A stretch of 64,000 nucleotides of DNA from Verrucomicrobiota bacterium (GCA_019241085.1 JAFAXH010000040.1:43577-107576); one strand, 5' to 3'; positions 50,269-59,525 are shown, counted from the first letter of the stretch. Notes: generated by a model not told the origin, from the letters alone. Numbers and translations: made by a program.

Positions 50269-52326
50269 TCAAGGCAGGCGCGGCTGGAAGCGGACCCGGT
50301 AGTCGTCGCAGGCCGGGTCGAAGTTGACGTTGTGAAACGGATCGCCGGCGACGATGAGCGGCTCCCAGCGGTCGAGCAACAGGTGGCGATCGACGTGGTC
50401 GTAATACGTCTTGCGCGAGACCGACTCGTGATGCACGAGCACGGCGTTGGGTGTGTAGATGTTACGCTTGCCCGCGGCGCGCAGCTTCAGGCAGAGATCT
50501 ACGTCCTGATAGTGCGTGCCGTAGTGCTCCTCGAAGCCGCCGACGGCTTCAAACAACTCGCGGCGCACGAGCACGCACGCCGCCGTCACCGCGCTGACTT
50601 CGCGGCTGACGACCAGCGAGCCGGCGTAGCCGTCGGAGTCCGCGGGAAAATGGCGCATGAGATGGTCCGCCGTGCCACGCGGGCCGAGGATGACGCCGGC
50701 ATGTTGCACACCGCCGTCGGGATACAGCAGCAGCGGACCCACGGCGCCGACATCGGCTTGCTCGGCGAAAAAGAGCAACTGCTCGATCCAGTCCGGCGTC
50801 ACCAACTCGGTGTCGTTATTCAAGAAAAGTAAATAATCGCCCGCGGCGGCCTGCGCGCAGCGGTTGTTGATGCGCGAGAAGTTGAAGCCGCCCGGACACG
50901 GCACGCGCACGCAGGCTGCGGCTTCCATCAGCGCCAGGGCGCGGGGGTCGCGCGTATCGTTGTCGCCGAGGACGACTTCAAAATTCGGATACGTCGTTTT
51001 CTCGTCGATGCTCAGCAGGCAGCGTTCGAGAAAATCCGGCGCGTCGCGCGTGGCGATGATGATCGAGACCGGCGGAAACTCCTTGCGCGGCTGCGGCACG
51101 ATCTGCACCCGGTGCGCGCCGTGCGCGCCGGAGGTCGCGTGCGCCGGCAGCCCGAGGCGGTCGAGCTGCGCCTGCACCGCGCTGGCTTGCAACTCCGGGA
51201 TGCGCGACTTCGCGTCACCCGCCGCCGCGATGCTCCCGGCGATGGCGCGCCAATGGTAAAGAATGCGCGGGATGTGATGGATGCGCGTCGTCTGCTCGGA
51301 GAGCCGCAGCATCAAGTCGAAATCCTGCACGCCATCGTAGCGGCTGTCGCAGCCGCCGACGCGCTCCAGCAGCGTGCGGCGCACGCAGAGCAGATGGCCG
51401 ACATACATCACGCCGCGGAAATATTCCGGCGACCAGTCCGGCTTGAAGTGCGGCTCGCAGCGCGCGCCGGTCTCGTCTTTTTTGTCGTGATCGGAGTAAA
51501 TCACATCCGCGTCCGGATGCTCGTCGAGGTGCAGCGCCAGCGCGGCCAGCGCGTCGTTGGTCAATTCATCGTCGTGATCGAGGAGCACGACGAAATCGCC
51601 CGTCGCCAGCGCCAGCGCGGAGTTCGTCGCGGCCGAGATGCGGCCGTTTTTCTTCCGGCAGACGACCTTGATGCGGCTGTCGCGCCGCGCGTAGTCGGCG
51701 AGGCATTCGCGCACCCACGGTTCCGGGCTGGCGTCGTCGGCGAGGCAGAGTTCCCAATCCTCGTAGAGCTGGTTGCGCACCGAGTCGATGGCCGCGCGCA
51801 GCCAGCGTTCCGGTGGGTTGTAAACCGGCACGACGATGGAAAACAACGGCCGGCTCTCCAGTTGACTGGTCTGACGGTGCAACTGCTGGCACTGCTCCCA
51901 AGTGAGCGTGTCGCGCATGTGCGCCGGCGGCTCGGGCGGCGAGAAAATCACGGGATCGACCGTGACGACGCGATGCCACCGGCCGGCGCGGTCGCGCGCT
52001 TCCAGGTGCAACAGTTGCATCGGGTCGGGCGCGTCCAGATCCACGCAAAAACCCGAGGGCGCCGCCGCTGGATGGTTGGCGAACTGCGAGCCGACATCCG
52101 GCCGCAGCGCACCGTAGTCGCCGGCCCATTGGCGGCCGCCTTCCCCGGCTGAAACCAGGCGGACCGCGGTGATCGGAGCGCCGTCCGGCGACGACGCGTC
52201 GGCACCGTTGAAAAGCCAGCCCGAGACCTGCCCCTGCGACTCGCTGATCCAGCGCGTCCTGTCGATATTATACTGGATACTCAAGCGCGTATTCGTTCGT
52301 TGAAAGAAACCCTCACTGTCCCCCAT
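50269..52326 (-). CDS. Double GT2 glycosyltransferase
   Basis: The 685-aa protein has a short beta-rich N-terminal module (about residues 20-140) and two GT2 domains. The first begins SIVVPVYNPPERWLRAAIDS with a LLDHDDEL metal site; the second begins SIIIATRDAPDFLERC with FLNNDTEL and ends with QDVDLCLKLRAAGKRNIYTP. This tandem layout is typical of rhamnan- or O-antigen-type polymer-building transferases. The start overlaps the methyltransferase/coiled-coil gene by 14 bp. Confidence 0.88.
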   Translation of the reverse strand: MGDSEGFFQRTNTRLSIQYNIDRTRWISESQGQVSGWLFNGADASSPDGAPITAVRLVSAGEGGRQWAGDYGALRPDVGSQFANHPAAAPSGFCVDLDAPDPMQLLHLEARDRAGRWHRVVTVDPVIFSPPEPPAHMRDTLTWEQCQQLHRQTSQLESRPLFSIVVPVYNPPERWLRAAIDSVRNQLYEDWELCLADDASPEPWVRECLADYARRDSRIKVVCRKKNGRISAATNSALALATGDFVVLLDHDDELTNDALAALALHLDEHPDADVIYSDHDKKDETGARCEPHFKPDWSPEYFRGVMYVGHLLCVRRTLLERVGGCDSRYDGVQDFDLMLRLSEQTTRIHHIPRILYHWRAIAGSIAAAGDAKSRIPELQASAVQAQLDRLGLPAHATSGAHGAHRVQIVPQPRKEFPPVSIIIATRDAPDFLERCLLSIDEKTTYPNFEVVLGDNDTRDPRALALMEAAACVRVPCPGGFNFSRINNRCAQAAAGDYLLFLNNDTELVTPDWIEQLLFFAEQADVGAVGPLLLYPDGGVQHAGVILGPRGTADHLMRHFPADSDGYAGSLVVSREVSAVTAACVLVRRELFEAVGGFEEHYGTHYQDVDLCLKLRAAGKRNIYTPNAVLVHHESVSRKTYYDHVDRHLLLDRWEPLIVAGDPFHNVNFDPACDDYRVRFQPRLP

Positions 52327-54436
52327 AGTCTCTGCGATTTGAGTCGTTCAACCGGTTTTTCCGGGGCCGGAAAGAACCACTGGTCAGGAACCGGCTCAAT
52401 GCTCGCAACGGCAGGCCCAGGCGCCAGGTGAAAGATCGCTGCATCGAACGACGCCGGCCGAGTTCGGTGCGGTAATCGGCCTCGAGCCGGTGCAAAGATT
52501 TTGCCAGTGCGTCGATTTGCGCCGCCTGTTGCGCCGCCTCCTCGCGGATGCGCTGCAACTCGGTCTCCCGCGCACGGATTGACGTTTCCCACTGCTGCCG
52601 CACCCGCGCGGACTCGGCGCGCTCGGCCTTCAAGTTTGCTTCCAACTGACTCATGGCGTGCGCGCGGGCGGCCATTTCGCGTCGGGATTTTTCCAGGAAC
52701 GCCACTTGCGTGCTCTGCTGCGCCAGTTCTTCCCGGACGCAGCTCAACTCGGTCGCCGTCAGCAGCCGCTCGGTGCGCGCGGCCTTCAGTCCGGCGCGCG
52801 CGTTTTCCAACTCGGCGTAAGCGCCTTTGATCGCGGCGCGCATCGACTCCAGCTCGGCACGGGCGGCGCTGAGCGCGGTGCGGTCGCTTTCCAGTTCAGG
52901 GCCGATTTTCTCGTGCGTGGCGCGCAACGCTTCCAACTCGGCGCGGGCGGCGTTGAGTTCGGTGTGGGCAACGCCCAACTCGTGGCGCGCGGATTCCAGT
53001 GCGGCGCTGCTGGCGGCGTGTGCGTCCGCCGCCGCGGTGTGCGCGGCGTGGGCGGCGCCCAACGCCTCGGCGAAGTGCGTCCGCTGCGCTTCGGCCTCGT
53101 GCCGCGCGGCGGCTTCGGCGGCCAGCGTTCGGCGGAGATTTTCCAACTCCGTTTGCCGGGCGGGCGCGGCGCGATAGGCTTCGAGCCAAGGATGGATGGA
53201 GGAAAGAAAATCGGCAGGGTCCGTGCGGACGCGCAGCCACACCTCCAGTTGCCACGGCTCCTCGTTCACCATGTCGGGCAGCGTGAGCGCCGGCAGCAGC
53301 AGGTGCGGGTCGTCGCCAGTGCTCAGGAGGCGCAGGAAGCGCGGGTGCGGCACGGGTTCCACGCTGCCTGCGGCTTGCAGTGCGTCGAGTTGCGCCCGGT
53401 TGCGGCAAGCCCAGATGGGCTTGTCGGCAAACAGCCGGGAAGAGATCGCGATGCCGCCCACGTCGAGCAGCCCGACACAATTGAGCGGGTCCAGCCGCAA
53501 CGGCGCACCGGTGTAGTCCGCGGGCAGGGGCAGCACGATCTTGCGCCAGGCGCCCTGCGCGTAGCGGGTGCAGACCGAACAGTGCTCGGCGTAGGAATTA
53601 TCCTCGGGGTGAGGAAAGAAAAGTTGCGCCAAAATGGCCGTTTCCGAGTCCGCCGCCACGTCGGGATCCACCGGGGGTTGGAGCGTCGGCAAGGTGTCGG
53701 CGGCGACTCCGGTCTTGTGGGCGCGCAAGGCGGCGGCAGCCCGCGTGTAGTATTCCCGGATCGCGCCGGCTTCCTCCGGACCAGCGGCAAAGAAGCGCTC
53801 CAGAAAACGGTGCGGCAGCGGCTTCTTCGGGTTCTTGCGCCAGACGCCCAGACCCCAGCCGTGATGGAAAAGAAAGCTGCGGCCCGGCGTGGCGATTTCC
53901 TCCCAAAGCTTCCAGACGCCGAAGTCGCCGTGGCGCGCCGAAACATCGTGCAGCAACACGATGCCCCGCTCGCTGACCTTCGGCAGCCAGAGGTCGAAGT
54001 CGTGCTTCACGGCTTCGTAAGTGTGCAGGCCGTCGATGTGCAAAAGGTCGATGCTGCCGTCGGAAAATTGCGCGTGCGCCTCGTCGAACGTGCCGCGGAT
54101 GAGATAGGAAAACGGCGCGTAAAATTGCCGGTTGTGCGCCGTCACGTCCCGAAACGCGCTTTCATCCAAAACGCCGGCGTGCTCGTCGCCCTGCCAGGTA
54201 TCCACGGCGTAACAAACGGCGCGGACGCGATTTTCCAACACCGCCTGGCAAAGGGCAAAATACGACTCGCCGCTGAACGTGCCCAACTCGACGATGCGCT
54301 CCGGCTGCAGCGCCGCCACGAGGTCGAAGGCAAACGGGATGTGGTCGCTCCAGGCGCCCAAACCGTATTTGTGGGGATTGACTCCGCGCAGCGAGGGCAG
54401 ATCGCGCAGCGCCGGAGGAAAAATAAGATCACTCAT
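52313..54436 (-). CDS. Methyltransferase-24-like protein with long coiled coil
   Basis: The 707-aa protein begins with a class I methyltransferase fold (IVELGTFSGESYFALCQAV, then LLHIDGLHTYEAVKHDFDLW and IVLLHDVSARHGDFGVWKLW; about residues 45-195), has a middle beta region, and ends in a coiled coil of about 220 residues (Ala/Glu/Leu/Arg heptads). Such coiled coils act as molecular rulers or scaffolds in polysaccharide chain-length control (WbdD-type precedent), so a chain-capping or length-measuring role is a reasonable guess. Confidence 0.8.
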   Translation of the reverse strand: MSDLIFPPALRDLPSLRGVNPHKYGLGAWSDHIPFAFDLVAALQPERIVELGTFSGESYFALCQAVLENRVRAVCYAVDTWQGDEHAGVLDESAFRDVTAHNRQFYAPFSYLIRGTFDEAHAQFSDGSIDLLHIDGLHTYEAVKHDFDLWLPKVSERGIVLLHDVSARHGDFGVWKLWEEIATPGRSFLFHHGWGLGVWRKNPKKPLPHRFLERFFAAGPEEAGAIREYYTRAAAALRAHKTGVAADTLPTLQPPVDPDVAADSETAILAQLFFPHPEDNSYAEHCSVCTRYAQGAWRKIVLPLPADYTGAPLRLDPLNCVGLLDVGGIAISSRLFADKPIWACRNRAQLDALQAAGSVEPVPHPRFLRLLSTGDDPHLLLPALTLPDMVNEEPWQLEVWLRVRTDPADFLSSIHPWLEAYRAAPARQTELENLRRTLAAEAAARHEAEAQRTHFAEALGAAHAAHTAAADAHAASSAALESARHELGVAHTELNAARAELEALRATHEKIGPELESDRTALSAARAELESMRAAIKGAYAELENARAGLKAARTERLLTATELSCVREELAQQSTQVAFLEKSRREMAARAHAMSQLEANLKAERAESARVRQQWETSIRARETELQRIREEAAQQAAQIDALAKSLHRLEADYRTELGRRRSMQRSFTWRLGLPLRALSRFLTSGSFRPRKNRLNDSNRRDYGGQ

Positions 54437-54558
54437 CTAATCTGACGGGATATTGCCCTACATAGGGTTTAATCATGAGACGGGCCACGATGCTGCAAGG
54501 GGCGTCAAGCTTCAAGCAAAACGATGGCGGCTCCGGCGTCACATACGGCGCGATGCGG

Positions 54559-55167
54559 CTAACGACCATTACTATATCGGCGGCTCCGGCCGCGGAGTCG
54601 GGACAGAAACGACGGCTTGCGCGCGTTGGCCGGCTTGCGCGCGATGAGCAGCGTGTCGCAGAACATGTTGCTGCTATCCTGATAGCTGCTTTCTCCCCAG
54701 TTCGTCGTCGCTTGCAAACAATCCAAGCCGGTGTAACGCGCCAGCGCGGTCATGCCATCCGGATAAAACCGCCAGCAATCCACCGGGTAGCGGTGCTCCG
54801 GTCCGGTGGAAGGCGCGATGATGCAGCACAGGGCGCCCGGCTTGAGGACGCGCGCAATTTCTTCCATGCTCAGCCAGAAAAATTCGGTGTGCTCGAACGC
54901 CTGGCCGGAGATGACGCAATCGACGGAAGCCGTGCGGAATTCGCGCCAGCGATAAGGATCGGCCAGCACGACATCGACGTTTTTGCCCGGCGTCATGTCC
55001 ACGCCGACGTAGCGCCATTTCTCCGGCTCAAAGATTGAGCGGTAGGAGCCATTGATGTCCTGGCTGCCCAAGTCGAGCACGGTGCGCGGCCCTTTGGGAT
55101 CGGCCGGCTGGTCGCGCAGGTATTGGGCATAAAAATTTGCCATCTTGTCGAGTGAACTTTGGTGCAT
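54559..55167 (-). CDS. Class I SAM methyltransferase
   Basis: The 202-aa protein has motif I TVLDLGSQDINGSY, a VGVDMTPGKNVDVV acidic loop, DCVISGQAFEHTEFFW and VLKPGALCCIIAPSTGPEHR. The basic C-terminus (SFLSRLRGRSRRYSNGR) may contact membranes. It lies between the ABC transporter ATPase gene and the coiled-coil gene and belongs to the same locus. Confidence 0.85.
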   Translation of the reverse strand: MHQSSLDKMANFYAQYLRDQPADPKGPRTVLDLGSQDINGSYRSIFEPEKWRYVGVDMTPGKNVDVVLADPYRWREFRTASVDCVISGQAFEHTEFFWLSMEEIARVLKPGALCCIIAPSTGPEHRYPVDCWRFYPDGMTALARYTGLDCLQATTNWGESSYQDSSNMFCDTLLIARKPANARKPSFLSRLRGRSRRYSNGR

Positions 55168-55212
55168 TGCGAAATTTAAAAATGAAATGAAAACGCGCGC
55201 CCGCCGCTCGAG

Positions 55213-56739
55213 CTAGGCCGCCAGCACGCCGACCTTTTCGGCGTGAGCCGCCGTCGCCGGCGGCGCGACGCGCTCGATGCTGACCGCGAGCATGGGCAGG
55301 CCCACGAGTCCGCTGCCGATGCTGGTGGAAACCGATTTGAAAACGAGAGCCTCGTGCGTCCACTGGTGCATCACGTGATCCTGCGGCGTGCCGTCGGCCA
55401 GCGCGATGAGGATCGAATAATCCCCCGCCGGCAGCAGCGGCATGACGAAGCGAAAGCGCGCTTCAAAACTCTCGCCCGACTTCACCCGCACCGGCCGACC
55501 GCCTGGCGAGCCGTGGGTGGAAAAATACGTGTTGTCGCCAAACAACCACTGGCCGAGATGATTCTTCACGTAGAAACCCACGATTGGCTGCGCCAGGTCG
55601 ATCAATGCTTCCATGCGCACCCGCAGCACGACCGGCTCGCCGCCGACGATCCACGACAACGTCGCGCCGTCGAGATTTTCGAGCGCCGCCACCGCGACGC
55701 GCCCGCCGCCGACGCCCGCCGTGGCGTAAGCGGAGTTGAATTGAAAAATTTCCAGATCATTGCGCAACGGCGTGCGGTTGATCCATTCCAGCCGCGCGTC
55801 GCGTTGGGCCGCCACCGCGGGAGCGTCCGCCGGCGCCGGCGTTTGCCCGCCCTGAATGGCCAGCGCCGCTTCGGCTTGGCCGGCGTTGGCGGCGGCTTCC
55901 AATTGCGCGCGCGCCGCCGGATCGAGCTTGGCTTCGGCCTCGGCTTGGAAAAAGGCGTCGAGATAAGCGAGCGTCACCTCTTTTGGGTCGCCGCTCAGTT
56001 GCAACCGCCCGGCCTCCAGCCAGAGCGCGTGCTGGCACAGGCTGGTGATCGTCGAAGGGTCGTGCGTGACGAGCAGGAGCACGCCGTTTTCCTGAAACTT
56101 CCGCAAAAACCTCATGCACTTTTGCATGAAGAACACGTCGCCCACCGCCAGCGCCTCATCGATGATGAGCACGTCGGCGTCGATGTGCGCGATGACCGAA
56201 AACGCCAGCCGCAGCATCATGCCGCTGGAATACGTTTTCACCGGTTCATCGACAAACTCGCCGATGTCGGCGAAGTCGAGCATCGAGTCCATGCGTTCGT
56301 CGATCTCGCGCGGCGAGAGGCCGAGCAGCGCGGCGTTGAGGCGCACGTTTTCCCGGCCGGTGAATTCCGGGTTGAAGCCGCTGCCCAGCTCGAGCAGCGC
56401 CGCCGCGCGCCCGCGCACCGTCGCGCTGCCGGCCGTGGGCGTGAGCGTGCCGGTGAGGATTTGCAGCAGGGTCGATTTGCCCGAGCCGTTGCGGCCGATG
56501 ATGCCGACGCTCTGGCCGCGGGGGATTTGGAACGAAACGTCTTTCAGCGCAAAAAATTCGCGGTGACTCTCGCGCGCGAGCCGGCGCAGGAGCTTGCGGG
56601 TGGAAGTCAGCAGCGGCAGCACGCGGCTCTCCGCGAGGCGGCGATAAATGGGTCCGGCGACGCGCGAAGTCGGCGAGTGCCAGATGTGGTAACACTTGCT
56701 CAAATTTTCGGCGCGAATGACGAAATCTTCTTCTGCCAT
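55213..56739 (-). CDS. wzt: Polysaccharide ABC transporter ATP-binding protein
   Basis: The 508-aa ATPase belongs to the Wzt type that exports O-antigen or capsule. Walker A is GRNGSGKST (about residue 75), the signature is TYSSGMMLRLAFS, Walker B is VLIIDEALAVGD. After the ATPase (to about 270) comes an Ala-rich linker and a beta-sandwich C-terminal domain (about 330-490) that in Wzt binds the polymer end. ATG 56739 begins the ATPase; the longer frame to 56817 was rejected. The wzm-like permease is divergent, unusual for this pair. Confidence 0.92.
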   Translation of the reverse strand: MAEEDFVIRAENLSKCYHIWHSPTSRVAGPIYRRLAESRVLPLLTSTRKLLRRLARESHREFFALKDVSFQIPRGQSVGIIGRNGSGKSTLLQILTGTLTPTAGSATVRGRAAALLELGSGFNPEFTGRENVRLNAALLGLSPREIDERMDSMLDFADIGEFVDEPVKTYSSGMMLRLAFSVIAHIDADVLIIDEALAVGDVFFMQKCMRFLRKFQENGVLLLVTHDPSTITSLCQHALWLEAGRLQLSGDPKEVTLAYLDAFFQAEAEAKLDPAARAQLEAAANAGQAEAALAIQGGQTPAPADAPAVAAQRDARLEWINRTPLRNDLEIFQFNSAYATAGVGGGRVAVAALENLDGATLSWIVGGEPVVLRVRMEALIDLAQPIVGFYVKNHLGQWLFGDNTYFSTHGSPGGRPVRVKSGESFEARFRFVMPLLPAGDYSILIALADGTPQDHVMHQWTHEALVFKSVSTSIGSGLVGLPMLAVSIERVAPPATAAHAEKVGVLAA

Positions 56740-56894
56740 GAAATAGTGAAACTCGCGTGCTGGCGGGCCGGTTACATACGCCAGCAACGGCGGGTGGACA
56801 AAATAATTCACTGGCACGGCGGCGTCTTCGGGGCTTGTTCTCCGCGCCGCGTGGTGCAGTGTTCATCGCCGCACTGATCGGTTTTTTTATTTCA
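56740..56894. promoter_or_regulatory. Divergent wzt/wzm intergenic region
   Basis: This 155-bp gap should carry promoters for both directions. I can only see an AT-rich patch (GGTTTTTTTATTTCA) just before the wzm ATG and AAAATAATTCACTGG near 56800; no clear -35/-10 pair or sigma-54 site can be read with confidence. No coding frame or repeat is visible. Confidence 0.4.
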
Positions 56895-57806
56895 ATGTCC
56901 GCCGCCTCGCCCGCCGTCGCCGCCGCCAGCAGCAGCAACAACAACCACACGCAAGTCACCGTGCATTCCGCGCACGGCGCCAATCGGTCGCTCGATTTCT
57001 CGCCGTTCTCCGCCGTGCGCACGCTCGTCCGCCACCGGCATTTGCTCGAACAGCTCACGCGCCGCGAGGTGCTCACCCGCTATCGCGGCAGCTTCCTCGG
57101 CGTGCTCTGGAGCGTGCTCAATCCGCTGTTCATGCTGGCGCTGTTCTTCGCGGTGTTCGGGCTGATCTTTCGCGCCAAGTTCACCGGCCACGCCAACGAA
57201 GGCCCCGGCGATTTCGCGCTGCAACTCTTCGCCGGCCTGCTCGTTTTCAACGTCTTCGCCGAATGCGTCACCCGCGCGCCGAGCTTGATGTTACTGAACA
57301 CGAACTACGTCACCAAGGTCGTCTTTCCGCTGGAAATCCTGCCCGCGACCATCGTGCTCAACGCCCTGGTCAACCTGCTCGTCGGCGCCGTGCCGCTGCT
57401 CGCCGGCGTCTGGTATCTGCACGGCGCGCTGCCGGCGACCGTGCTGCTCTGGCCGCTGCTGCTGCTGCCGATTGCGCTGCTGGCCTTGGGCCTCACCTGG
57501 CTGTTTGCCGCGCTCGGCGTCTTCTTCCGCGACCTCACGGAACTGGTCGCGCCGCTGACGCAACTGCTCATGTATGCCAGCGCGATTTTCTATTCCGTGG
57601 AGAAAGCGCCGCCGGCGTTGCAGCCGATCCTGCGGATCAACCCGCTCGCCTTTCTCACCGAGCAAAGCCGCAACCTCGCCGTCTGGGGCGACGCCGGCCT
57701 CGACTGGCACGGCTACGGGATTTTCACGTTGGTCGGCGCGTTGCTTGCCACGCTCGGCTACGGCATTTTCCAACGCCTCAAGCACGCCTTTGCCGACGTG
57801 CTGTGA
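56895..57806 (+). CDS. wzm: Polysaccharide ABC transporter permease
   Basis: The 303-aa permease has six predicted membrane helices and the ABC-2 transporter pattern: LTRREVLTRYRGSFLGVLWS (cytoplasmic amphipathic segment, residues about 55-74), a FAGLLVFNVFAECVTRAPSL loop and YASAIFYSVEKAPP. It forms the channel that Wzt drives. ATG 56895 was chosen; upstream in-frame residues do not look coding. It is the only plus-strand gene of the locus and is followed by a region with a degenerate repeat. Confidence 0.9.
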   Translation: MSAASPAVAAASSSNNNHTQVTVHSAHGANRSLDFSPFSAVRTLVRHRHLLEQLTRREVLTRYRGSFLGVLWSVLNPLFMLALFFAVFGLIFRAKFTGHANEGPGDFALQLFAGLLVFNVFAECVTRAPSLMLLNTNYVTKVVFPLEILPATIVLNALVNLLVGAVPLLAGVWYLHGALPATVLLWPLLLLPIALLALGLTWLFAALGVFFRDLTELVAPLTQLLMYASAIFYSVEKAPPALQPILRINPLAFLTEQSRNLAVWGDAGLDWHGYGIFTLVGALLATLGYGIFQRLKHAFADVL

Positions 57807-57814
57807 AGGGAGAA

Positions 57815-57916
57815 GAAAATGACGAATTTCTAAATGACGAATGACGAAGGCAGCGCTTTGAAAGCGGCATCTTTTTTCAGTCCTCAGCCGTTTGTCTTCG
57901 TCTTTTTTGATGTGAC
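57815..57916. repeat. Degenerate repeat (AATGACGAATTTC words)
   Basis: After the wzm stop the sequence has AATGACGAATTTCTAAATGA and ATGACGAAGGC, three copies of the word ATGACGAA. The other side (CGTTTGTCTTCGTCTTTTTT) is only loosely complementary. I read it as a decayed copy of another short-word inverted repeat; the T run could help termination of wzm. Confidence 0.5.
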
Positions 57917-57936
57917 CCTTTGCGGATTGCGCCGCG

Positions 57937-58119
57937 TCAATCAAGATCAAGCTCGGCTTTGACCTGCTCCCACGGAGTGCCGGGCTTTCCGGCGTTGCGC
58001 TCGACGGCGGCACGCAGTTCCATGAGGTCTTCCATGTCCTCCAGACGCTCCTGAAGGCGGCGCACCTCGATGGCGAGGGATTCCAGCGTCAATTTTCCGA
58101 GGGTGGCGGTGTCACTCAT
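57937..58119 (-). CDS. Small antitoxin-like protein
   Basis: The 60-aa protein is helical and acidic (SLAIEVRRLQERLEDMEDLM, ending GTPWEQVKAELDLD), like the many unnamed antitoxins that follow RelE-type toxins. It starts at ATG 58119, overlapping the toxin stop by 8 bp, in toxin-first order. I infer that it neutralises the upstream toxin; no DNA-binding domain is obvious in it. Confidence 0.75.
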   Translation of the reverse strand: MSDTATLGKLTLESLAIEVRRLQERLEDMEDLMELRAAVERNAGKPGTPWEQVKAELDLD

Positions 58120-58360
58120 AGGCTACCTTTCTGTCTTTGACAGCATACACAACGATCCGATCGCCTTCCAGCATGAAGAGCACCCGGAAGCCGCCCACCC
58201 GCAGCCGGTATTCGTGAGTGCGGGCCGCGAGCTTCTTCACATCCCCGGCAAGATCGGTCTGCATTTGCTCCAACCGATAGCCGACGTTGCGCCGGTGCTC
58301 CTTGGGCAGCGCCCGCAACTGCTCTCGGGCCTCGGCTTTGATTTCAAGCCGGTAGCGCAT
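58112..58360 (-). CDS. RelE/ParE-superfamily toxin
   Basis: The 82-aa protein has the RelE fold: MRYRLEIKAEAREQLRALP, LAARTHEYRLRVGGFRVLF and IVVYAVKDRKVAYE. The core Arg residues (RLRVGGFRV) fit the mRNA-cleaving subgroup. The antitoxin-like gene follows with an 8-bp overlap. It is divergent from the small membrane-protein gene. Confidence 0.88.
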   Translation of the reverse strand: MRYRLEIKAEAREQLRALPKEHRRNVGYRLEQMQTDLAGDVKKLAARTHEYRLRVGGFRVLFMLEGDRIVVYAVKDRKVAYE

Positions 58361-58409
58361 GGGCGCGTTAGTTTCCCCGCTTGGCTTTGGCTTGGCAAGC
58401 CGCTACAAG

Positions 58410-58805
58410 ATGTTTAGACGCGACCTCGCGAACGACAGGCTGGGGTTAAGTAAAATCACGCTAAGGCTCATCGCCATGCAAATCGCAACCGAAGCAAACG
58501 GGATCTTACTGGGCATTGTTGTCGGCTCGGCTGATGCGCTGTTGATTCTTTTGTATGGAATCGCCATTTGGAATAAAATGATCCAGCCTTCGCGTTGGTT
58601 TGGATGGGTCAATGCGACGGTGGTCGTGACTTTGACGTTTGCGTCGATGGCATTCATCGAAAGTCAAGTGAATCAGGTTGTCCCGTTCCGGCCTGAAATC
58701 GGACGTAACGCCGGGCTTTGTTGGGCGGTTCTAAACGTGATTTCGATGGGGGCTTTACTAACAGTCATCATCGCGCGCAGGGCGAAAGCGCGAGTCAACA
58801 CGTGA
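58410..58805 (+). CDS. Small three-helix membrane protein
   Basis: I do not recognise this 131-aa protein. It has three hydrophobic helices (about ILLGIVVGSADALLILLYGI, VNATVVVTLTFASMAFI and VLNVISMGALLTVIIA) and is less GC-rich than its neighbours. ATG 58410 was chosen; an in-frame ATG at 58359 adds 17 residues and would overlap the divergent toxin start. It converges with the efflux ATPase gene. Confidence 0.65.
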   Translation: MFRRDLANDRLGLSKITLRLIAMQIATEANGILLGIVVGSADALLILLYGIAIWNKMIQPSRWFGWVNATVVVTLTFASMAFIESQVNQVVPFRPEIGRNAGLCWAVLNVISMGALLTVIIARRAKARVNT

Positions 58806-58829
58806 TCAGTCCGACCCATCCTTTCCTGA

Positions 58830-59525
58830 CTACCGCCGCCGATGCTGCTCGACGATGAGGCCGTCGCGCATCGTGTGGACTACGTCGCACGCTTCGGCGA
58901 TGGCGGGATTGTGCGTGACGAGCAGGAGCGCTTTTTGCTGCTCTTTCACCACGCGGGTGAGCAGGGCAAAGACGCGGTTGGAATTCGCCGTGTCGAGGTT
59001 GCCCGTCGGCTCGTCGGCGAGGATGACGGCGGGGTCGTTGGCGAGCGAGCGGGCGATGGCGACGCGCTGTTGTTCGCCGCCGGAAAGGTTGCGGCTCGGG
59101 CGGTCGAGCTTCTCGCCGAGGCCGACTTCGCCGAGCAAATAAGCGGCGCGCGCGTGCATCTCCGCTTCGTCCCAACAACCGAGCTGGCGCATGGGGATGG
59201 TGACGTTTTCCAGCGCGGAAAAATCCTGCAACAGAAAGTGAAATTGAAAGACAAAACCGAGCAGCGCCGTGCGCGAGGAACTCAGCGCGTCGTCGGGCAA
59301 TCCCGCCACGTCCTGGCCGCCGATGAAGAGCATCCCGTCGTCCGGCCGGTCGAGCAGGCCGAGGATGTAAAGCAGCGTCGATTTGCCGCAGCCCGACGGA
59401 CCGACGACGGCGTGGACTTCGCCCGGATGCACGTCGAGCGAAACGCCGCGCAGGACGTGGACGCGGCTCTCGTCCTCGCCGAGGTATTTTTCTAAATTTT
59501 CACACTGCAAGCTTGGAGTCGTCAT
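58830..59525 (-). CDS. LolD/MacB-type ABC transporter ATPase
   Basis: The 231-aa ATPase has Walker A GPSGCGKST (about residue 43), Q loop FQFHFLLQDFSALEN, signature LSGGEQQRVAIARSL and Walker B VILADEPTGNLD, as in LolD and MacB. It powers the FtsX-type permease encoded next upstream in the operon. A perfect 31-bp inverted repeat lies between the two genes. Confidence 0.92.
   Translation of the reverse strand: MTTPSLQCENLEKYLGEDESRVHVLRGVSLDVHPGEVHAVVGPSGCGKSTLLYILGLLDRPDDGMLFIGGQDVAGLPDDALSSSRTALLGFVFQFHFLLQDFSALENVTIPMRQLGCWDEAEMHARAAYLLGEVGLGEKLDRPSRNLSGGEQQRVAIARSLANDPAVILADEPTGNLDTANSNRVFALLTRVVKEQQKALLLVTHNPAIAEACDVVHTMRDGLIVEQHRRR

Noticed and set aside
52658..54445. Plus-strand frame of 595 codons opposite the methyltransferase/coiled-coil gene
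   Set aside because: Same antisense effect; composition is Arg/Gly/Gln-rich and no family signature is visible.
58437..58450. GTTAAGT as a third attC-like boundary
   Set aside because: The box occurs inside a coding frame, lacks the GCGTCG extension and such 7-mers are expected by chance dozens of times in the window.
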